Below are positions 59,204 to 64,000 of a stretch of 64,000 nt of DNA, piece after piece. The translations under genes and the position numbers were made by a program. The stretch lies in assembly GCF_002362315.1 (NCBI RefSeq), contig NZ_MTZV01000006.1:1860001-1924000 (forward strand), given 5' to 3'. This DNA is from Paraburkholderia acidicola. GTDB lineage: Bacteria; Pseudomonadota; Gammaproteobacteria; Burkholderiales; Burkholderiaceae. The notes beneath the pieces are model-generated. The model did no database searches. It was given only the letters and a program-made list of their open reading frames with translations, and was not told the DNA's origin. Every line of letters starts with the position of its first letter. Positions within the stretch are counted from its first letter, which is position 1.

Positions 59204-59243
59204 AAGGTGAGGGAATTCGGGACCTGGAAGGTGAGGCAGTTCG
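59204..59243 (-). repeat. Two iterons in inverted orientation beyond the KfrA-like gene
   Basis: On the minus strand TCCCGAACTGCCTCACC and TCCCGAATTCCCTCACC occur about 23 bp apart, both as good matches to the origin iteron. They lie 1.6 kb from the main array, in the opposite direction, just before the 3' end of the recombinase-like gene. Confidence 0.8.
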
Positions 59244-59252
59244 GGACGCGAA

Positions 59253-60311
59253 TCAGGCCGGTGGTTTGACTGACGGGGCATCGGCGGGAGCGCCTGGGTT
59301 CGGTTCACTGGCGCCACCTTCCACTGATTCCTGCTTTTCCGCCCACGCTTTCCACGCCCGATGCAGCCGGTTTGCGGAAACCGCCTGCGCGAACCCCAGC
59401 CATTGCCCGACCAGTTCCGGCGCAACCCCGCTTTCGAAAAGATCGGCGGCAAAAGTATTGCGCAGCGTATGCGGACTTGCCCGCGCGGCTCTTGCCTCTG
59501 CGATTCCAGATGCTTCGACCTGCGCATCCACCGCGCGGAGCATGGTTGCCTTGTGCATCGGCCGGCCGGCCGGCGACGCCGGAAAGACCAGATGCCCGGT
59601 CTGACCGGAAAGCCGACGCTCCGCCAGCCACGCATCCAGAATGGCTACGGCAAACGGCGACAGCCGGGTGCGTCGCGTCAATGATGGATCGGGCGAGTCG
59701 ACCGTGACCCATGGCGAGCCGGGATTCACGCAACTAACCGAGAGCGTCGCTGCTTCCCCTGTCTTGATTCCACCGCCGAGAAAGAGCGCAGTGAGCGCGC
59801 GGTCGCGGTGTTCGCGCCAGCGTTGTGTGCCCGACAAGGTCACGACCGGTGAGAACAGCTGGGCGATCAGCGTTGCCCGTTCGGCGGCATTCAGAAAACC
59901 GGTGGGTTCATTGTCGCGTGCATCGCGCCACGCGGCCTCACCGTCCTGCGCGATGAAGCGTGCGGGATTGGTTGATGCCAGCTCGATCGAACGCACGTGA
60001 TCGAGAACCCGCTCGATCAGTCGTAAATAGCGGACACGCTGTGGCTTTCGTACCGGCAACTGCGCGACGAATTCCGCGATGGTTGGTGTATCGACAGTAA
60101 CCAGATGCGTGTGCCGAAGTTTGAGCCAGTCGAGGAAGAAGCCCCATTGGGCACGATACACATCGGCGGATGAACGGCGCAGATGCTGACTGGCAAGCCA
60201 TGTATCGAATGCGGTGTGTGGATCGCGACGCCACGCCTCACGTTCCTGATCGAAGAGATCGGTTGCGTGCGGACGAGGGTGCCCGGTGTTCGAGGCGGTC
60301 GGCGAGGACAT
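59253..60311 (-). CDS. Tyrosine-recombinase-fold protein lacking catalytic residues
   Basis: A 352-residue protein with a SAM-like core-binding domain (ASQHLRRSSADVYRAQWGFF, residues about 40-120) and an integrase catalytic fold. The second-arginine box is present (SPHTLRNTFAADLFESG). However, the first-arginine box reads FLGGGIKTGEAATLS (Arg to Lys), LGH is LGF, and the position of the nucleophile Tyr (VSANRLHRA) has no tyrosine; none exists in the last 60 residues. It is probably inactive as a recombinase and kept as a DNA-binding protein at the chromid origin. Confidence 0.82.
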   Translation of the reverse strand: MSSPTASNTGHPRPHATDLFDQEREAWRRDPHTAFDTWLASQHLRRSSADVYRAQWGFFLDWLKLRHTHLVTVDTPTIAEFVAQLPVRKPQRVRYLRLIERVLDHVRSIELASTNPARFIAQDGEAAWRDARDNEPTGFLNAAERATLIAQLFSPVVTLSGTQRWREHRDRALTALFLGGGIKTGEAATLSVSCVNPGSPWVTVDSPDPSLTRRTRLSPFAVAILDAWLAERRLSGQTGHLVFPASPAGRPMHKATMLRAVDAQVEASGIAEARAARASPHTLRNTFAADLFESGVAPELVGQWLGFAQAVSANRLHRAWKAWAEKQESVEGGASEPNPGAPADAPSVKPPA

Positions 60312-60483
60312 GGTCTCTATTTCAGTTAGTTGCGTAATGTTAGGCGATCCGTGGGACGTAAACCAAGGAGCTCAACAGATATCGCCATCAAGATGAGCTG
60401 ACCGGTGAGACTTTCCAGGAGATCGCTCACATGCGTCGTCCGCACGCAATTCGTAGGTAATTTGCACCGCATCCGACCGTACG

Positions 60484-60885
60484 CTAACCGCCCCAGGGCC
60501 GGCCACGCCTCGGCTGCTTCGGGCGACCCGCTTGTGACGACGCCAGTTGCGTCGCCGCCCGGCGCTCCGCTTCCTCATAGGCCGTGACCGCAAACGCAAA
60601 CACCGCGGGCAGTGCATTCGACGCGCCGAAGCTCACCGGATCGTCCGTTTCGGGGTAAGACAGGCCGCTTGGCCGCTGAAACAGGCTCAACATGATGTCG
60701 TCATGCCGGCTAGCCAGGCCGAGATCGGCGAGCGCTTCGGCTTCGATTGCATGCAGCAGCCGCCACGTGAGCGGCACGCCGCGCACAATGTAGCGTGCTG
60801 AGATATTGCGGACGATATGTTCGAGGTCGCGCGCCGCGGTCTGGAAGCGCCGGGCGGCCAGGTCGTGATCGGTGGGGTTGTTCAT
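60484..60885 (-). CDS. SOS-regulated protein of unknown function (LexA box upstream)
   Basis: A 133-residue soluble protein starting MNNPTDHDLAARRFQTAARD, with IVRGVPLTWRLLHAIEAEAL and DDIMLSLFQRPSGLSYPE, ending in a basic Arg/Gly/Pro tail (GRPKQPRRGRPWGG). No family recognised. ATG 60885 is preceded by GGAG. A near-perfect LexA operator, CTGTACAAACATACAG (60912-60927), lies 27 bp upstream, so the gene should respond to DNA damage. It is next to the chromid origin proteins. Confidence 0.65.
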   Translation of the reverse strand: MNNPTDHDLAARRFQTAARDLEHIVRNISARYIVRGVPLTWRLLHAIEAEALADLGLASRHDDIMLSLFQRPSGLSYPETDDPVSFGASNALPAVFAFAVTAYEEAERRAATQLASSQAGRPKQPRRGRPWGG

Positions 60886-60911
60886 GTTCGGCTCCGGTCG
60901 TCGGGCATATA

Positions 60912-60927
60912 CTGTACAAACATACAG
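60912..60927. promoter_or_regulatory. LexA-type SOS box
   Basis: CTGTACAAACATACAG fits the beta/gamma-proteobacterial LexA consensus CTGT-N8-ACAG, with extended TA before it and TG after. It lies in the 109-bp space between the 60484 gene start and the 3' end of the cupin/XRE gene, so it governs the former. Confidence 0.8.
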
Positions 60928-60994
60928 TGATTGCCGCAACCTCGGCTTATTGGCTAATGCATGATGCGTGACCGGCCCTGCTCACTGGAGATGC

Positions 60995-61609
60995 TTATCC
61001 ATGGATCACGATCAGCAACGCCTTGGCCTCCCCCTTGCCGGCATTGCGGATCGCATGCGGTTCGTCCGCGACATAACGGGCGGTGTCCGCCGTTTTCAGG
61101 CGCTTCGTCGTGCCGGCCGCTTCTACCTCGATCGTGCCGTGCAGGACCGTGAGATGCTCGCGGGTGCCCGGTTCGTGTGCGTTCGACACCAGCGCGCCCC
61201 CGGCCTGCAGCGTCAACTCGTACCATTCGAACTTCCCCGCCAGTTCGATTGGCCCCCACACGCGCAGCTGGTAGCCAGCATCGTGGCCGCTCAAGGTTGG
61301 GATTTCGTGCGGGCCGGACACAGCAATCGCTTCGGGCGCCTTCTGCACGGCGAACAGCGAATCGAGGCTGACGCCGAGCGCATGGGTCAGTCGCCAGGCG
61401 ACGGCGATCGTCGGATTGGCCTTGTCGCGCTCGATTTCCGACAGCATCGATTTCGACACACCCGCCGCGCGCGACAGATCGTCGAGCGTCATGCGGCGCT
61501 CGCTGCGCAGGCGCTGGATCTGCTCGCCGACGCGCGGCGGCGCCGCGAGCGAAGCAGCGGCTGTTGGAGCGGCGGGCGATGCCGGACGTCGGCTTGCCGA
61601 ACTTGCCAT
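60995..61609 (-). CDS. XRE-family regulator with cupin domain
   Basis: A 204-residue repressor-type protein. The N-terminal HTH_3 (residues about 27-80) has QIQRLRSERRMTLDDLSRAA then GVSKSMLSEIERDKANPTIA; the C-terminal cupin_2 barrel (about 125-200) has EHLTVLHGTIEVEAAG. Such HTH-cupin regulators (SutR/PuuR type) sense small metabolites. It is divergent from kbl-tdh and is therefore the likely threonine- or glycine-responsive regulator of that operon. A dyad TTCGG-AAAA-CCGAA (61654-61667) lies between them. Confidence 0.88.
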   Translation of the reverse strand: MASSASRRPASPAAPTAAASLAAPPRVGEQIQRLRSERRMTLDDLSRAAGVSKSMLSEIERDKANPTIAVAWRLTHALGVSLDSLFAVQKAPEAIAVSGPHEIPTLSGHDAGYQLRVWGPIELAGKFEWYELTLQAGGALVSNAHEPGTREHLTVLHGTIEVEAAGTTKRLKTADTARYVADEPHAIRNAGKGEAKALLIVIHG

Positions 61610-61653
61610 TTGCTGACCTATCGTTTAGAGTTGTTCGATATACCGGATTTGCG

Positions 61654-61667
61654 TTCGGAAAACCGAA
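61654..61667. promoter_or_regulatory. Operator dyad between the XRE regulator and kbl
   Basis: TTCGG-AAAA-CCGAA is a perfect 5-bp dyad centred in the 178-bp divergent region. The nearby repeats TTCGATA (61634-61640 and 61672-61678) add a second possible motif. Confidence 0.5.
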
Positions 61668-61787
61668 AAAATTCGATAAAACCGACAGCCGACTATAGCA
61701 GGACACGACGCGGACGAATACGCTCACTTTCGCCATCGCAGGTCCAACCTGTCGTGCCGCCGGCCCACCCTTTCAGGAGCCCGATAC

Positions 61788-62987
61788 ATGCGTGACGCCT
61801 ATCTTTCCCATTTGCGCGGGACACTCGAACAGATCCGCGCAGACGGTTTTCACAAGACTGAACGCGTGATCGCGAGCCCGCAGTCGGCGGAAATCCGGCT
61901 GGCCGCGGGCAACGGCGTACTGAATTTTTGCGCGAACAACTACCTCGGTCTTGCCAACGACGCACGTCTGATCGAAGCCGCCAAAGCCGGTCTCGACAAC
62001 GATGGTTTCGGTATGGCGTCGGTGCGTTTCATCTGTGGTACGCAGACCGTGCACAAGCAACTGGAACGCGCACTCGCGGATTTCCTCCATACCGACGACT
62101 GCATTCTGTATTCGAGCTGCTTCGACGCGAACGGCGGTCTGTTCGAAACGTTGCTCGACGAATCCGACGCGATCATCAGCGACGAACTGAATCACGCGAG
62201 CATCATCGATGGTGTGCGTCTGTCGAAAGCGAAACGCTTTCGCTACAAGAACAACGATCTCGCCGATCTCGAAGCGAAGCTGCGCGAAGCCGATGCAGCG
62301 GGCGCGCGCTTCAAGCTGATCGCCACCGACGGCGTATTTTCGATGGACGGCATCATCGCGGACCTCGCCGGCATCTGCGATCTCGCCGATCGTTACGGCG
62401 CGCTCGTGATGGTCGACGATTCGCATGCAGTCGGCTTTATCGGCGAGCACGGCCGCGGTACACCCGAGCATTGCGGCGTGCTGTCGCGCGTCGACATCAT
62501 CACCGGTACGCTCGGCAAGGCACTCGGTGGCGCGTCCGGTGGCTACGTTGCCGCGCGCAGCGAAGTCATTGAACTGCTGCGCCAGCGCTCGCGTCCCTAC
62601 CTGTTCTCCAACACGCTAACGCCGAGCATCGCAGCCGCGTCGCTGAAAGTGCTCGAACTGCTCGCCAGCGATGAAGGTGCGCAACTGCGCGAACGCGTAC
62701 GCGCGAACGGTGCCCACTTCCGTGATGCGATGAGCGCACTCGGCTTCACGCTCGTACCCGGCGAACACCCGATCATTCCCGTGATGCTTGGCGACGCGCA
62801 ACTTGCGTCGCGCATGGCCGATGCACTGCTGCAGGAAGGCGTCTACGTGATCGGCTTCTCGTACCCGGTCGTGCCGAAAGGCCGCGCGCGCATCCGCACG
62901 CAGATGAGCGCGGCGCATACGCCCGCACAGATCGACCAGGCTGTCGATGCATTCGCCCGTGTTGGCCGCTCGCTCGGCATCATTTGA
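61788..62987 (+). CDS. kbl: 2-amino-3-ketobutyrate CoA ligase (glycine C-acetyltransferase)
   Basis: A 399-residue PLP enzyme of the alpha-oxoamine synthase family: NFCANNYLGLANDARLIEA at the N terminus, DELNHASIIDGVRLSKAKRF, VMVDDSHAVGFIGEHGRGT, and ITGTLGKALGGASGGYVAAR, with the PLP Lys in T-L-G-K-A-L-G-G. It cleaves 2-amino-3-ketobutyrate with CoA to glycine and acetyl-CoA, the second step of threonine degradation. It is followed after 16 bp by tdh, so the two form the classical operon, probably controlled by the divergent XRE-cupin regulator. Confidence 0.95.
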   Translation: MRDAYLSHLRGTLEQIRADGFHKTERVIASPQSAEIRLAAGNGVLNFCANNYLGLANDARLIEAAKAGLDNDGFGMASVRFICGTQTVHKQLERALADFLHTDDCILYSSCFDANGGLFETLLDESDAIISDELNHASIIDGVRLSKAKRFRYKNNDLADLEAKLREADAAGARFKLIATDGVFSMDGIIADLAGICDLADRYGALVMVDDSHAVGFIGEHGRGTPEHCGVLSRVDIITGTLGKALGGASGGYVAARSEVIELLRQRSRPYLFSNTLTPSIAAASLKVLELLASDEGAQLRERVRANGAHFRDAMSALGFTLVPGEHPIIPVMLGDAQLASRMADALLQEGVYVIGFSYPVVPKGRARIRTQMSAAHTPAQIDQAVDAFARVGRSLGII

Positions 62988-63003
62988 AGAATCAGAGGCA
63001 CAT

Positions 63004-64000
63004 ATGAAAGCACTTGCAAAACTCGAACGCGGGCCAGGCCTCACGCTCACGCGCGTGAAAAAACCTGAAGTCGGCCACAACGACGTGATGATCCGCATCA
63101 CGCGCACGGCGATCTGCGGCACCGATATTCATATCTGGAAGTGGGACGACTGGGCGCAGAAAACGATTCCTGTGCCGATGCACGTCGGTCACGAATACGT
63201 CGGTGAAATCGTCGAGATGGGCCAGGAGGTACGGGGCTTTTCGATTGGCGACCGGGTGTCCGGCGAAGGACACATCACGTGTGGTTTTTGCCGCAACTGT
63301 CGCGCGGGCCGGCGTCATCTGTGCCGCAATACGGTTGGCGTCGGTGTGAATCGTGAAGGTGCATTCGCCGAGTTTCTGGTGATCCCCGCGTTTAACGCGT
63401 TCAAGATTCCCGCCGATATCTCCGACGATCTCGCCGCGATTTTCGATCCGTTCGGCAACGCGACGCACACGGCGCTGTCGTTCAATCTTGTCGGTGAAGA
63501 CGTGTTGATTACCGGTGCCGGGCCGATCGGCATCATGGCTGTCGCGATCGCCAAGCACGTCGGTGCGCGCAACGTGGTGATCACCGACGTCAACGACTAC
63601 CGGCTCGAACTCGCGCGCAAGATGGGTGCGACCCGCGTGGTGAACGTACTGCACGAATCGCTGCGCGATGTGATGGACGATCTGCACATGACCGAGGGCT
63701 TCGATGTGGGCCTCGAAATGTCCGGTGTGCCGAGCGCGTTCACGAGCATGCTCGAGGCGATGAATCACGGCGGCAAGATTGCGCTGCTCGGTATTCTGCC
63801 CTCGCAGACCGCGATCGACTGGACCCAGGTGATCTTCAAAGGCCTTGAAATCAAGGGTGTTTACGGTCGGGAGATGTTCGAGACCTGGTACAAGATGGTC
63901 GCGATGTTGCAAAGCGGGCTCGATCTTTCGCCGATCCTCACGCACCGCTTCCCCGTCGACGACTATCAGCAAGCCTTCGCCACGATGCTTTCGGGCGAAA
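63004..64000 (+). CDS. tdh: L-threonine 3-dehydrogenase (3' end beyond the window)
   Basis: 332 codons are visible of a zinc-dependent medium-chain dehydrogenase that is normally about 342 residues, so only the tail is missing. It starts MKALAKLERGPGL at ATG 63004. Catalytic zinc ligands are in AICGTDIHIWKWDDW and HVGHEYVGEIVEMG; the structural zinc is in CGFCRNCRAGRRHLC. The NAD-binding GAGPIGIMAVAIAKHVGA follows. It oxidises threonine to 2-amino-3-ketobutyrate for Kbl. Confidence 0.95.
   Translation, partial: MKALAKLERGPGLTLTRVKKPEVGHNDVMIRITRTAICGTDIHIWKWDDWAQKTIPVPMHVGHEYVGEIVEMGQEVRGFSIGDRVSGEGHITCGFCRNCRAGRRHLCRNTVGVGVNREGAFAEFLVIPAFNAFKIPADISDDLAAIFDPFGNATHTALSFNLVGEDVLITGAGPIGIMAVAIAKHVGARNVVITDVNDYRLELARKMGATRVVNVLHESLRDVMDDLHMTEGFDVGLEMSGVPSAFTSMLEAMNHGGKIALLGILPSQTAIDWTQVIFKGLEIKGVYGREMFETWYKMVAMLQSGLDLSPILTHRFPVDDYQQAFATMLSGE

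Noticed and set aside
59253..60311. An active integrase marking an integrated element with att sites
   Set aside because: Catalytic residues are missing, no tRNA or direct repeats flank it, and it sits in the chromid backbone.

Overview
The window is high-GC beta-proteobacterial DNA that reads as Burkholderia/Paraburkholderia, and most likely a secondary chromosome (chromid). Three things support this: a ParA/ParB/Rep_3-type replication and segregation block with iterons and parS-like palindromes (52.4-60.3 kb), a complete hopanoid cluster (26.5-41.9 kb), and many families typical of that genus. No rRNA, tRNA, CRISPR or intact transposon was seen.

Layout. 0-0.5 kb: the start of a short threonyl-tRNA synthetase gene preceded by a 25-residue leader peptide with eight consecutive Thr codons and an intrinsic terminator, i.e. 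an apparent threonine attenuator. 0.5-17.4 kb: accessory metabolism: GNAT acetyltransferases, two AcpA/phospholipase-C-like phosphoesterases, a di-haem cytochrome c peroxidase, a YheO-type regulator with a threonine/hydroxyaspartate dehydratase, an MFS exporter, LysR/GST and ArsR/SRPBCC pairs, and a MocR regulator. 17.4-26.4 kb: a rubrerythrin/Fe-S/DUF3501 operon, membrane proteins, a Crp-type regulator, rarD, an EgtD-like methyltransferase and an acylphosphatase.

26.5-41.9 kb: the hopanoid region. hpnD-hpnE-shc-hpnG form one overlapping minus-strand operon, hpnC-hpnB-lytic transglycosylase another, with hpnA, an ispH copy, and a lipid-trafficking set (RND-type HpnN, MlaA-like lipoprotein, MlaC/HpnM-like periplasmic protein) between and beside them. 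Together they cover precursor supply, squalene formation, cyclisation, side-chain steps and outer-membrane delivery. 42-52.3 kb: a CheY/CheC/diguanylate cyclase operon, a hybrid histidine kinase, an ECF sigma factor with its zinc-finger anti-sigma, a GntP permease and an ArsC-like reductase.

52.4-60.9 kb: the replication/partition region: two parS-like sites, parA, a third parS-like site, parB, a convergent rep gene, about twenty iterons ending in a 22-bp tandem core next to a perfect palindrome and an AT-rich tract, a KfrA-like coiled-coil protein with a zinc ribbon, two inverted iterons, a tyrosine-recombinase-fold protein lacking its catalytic residues, and a LexA-box-controlled small gene. 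61-64 kb: a cupin/XRE regulator divergent from kbl-tdh (threonine catabolism), with tdh running off the window.
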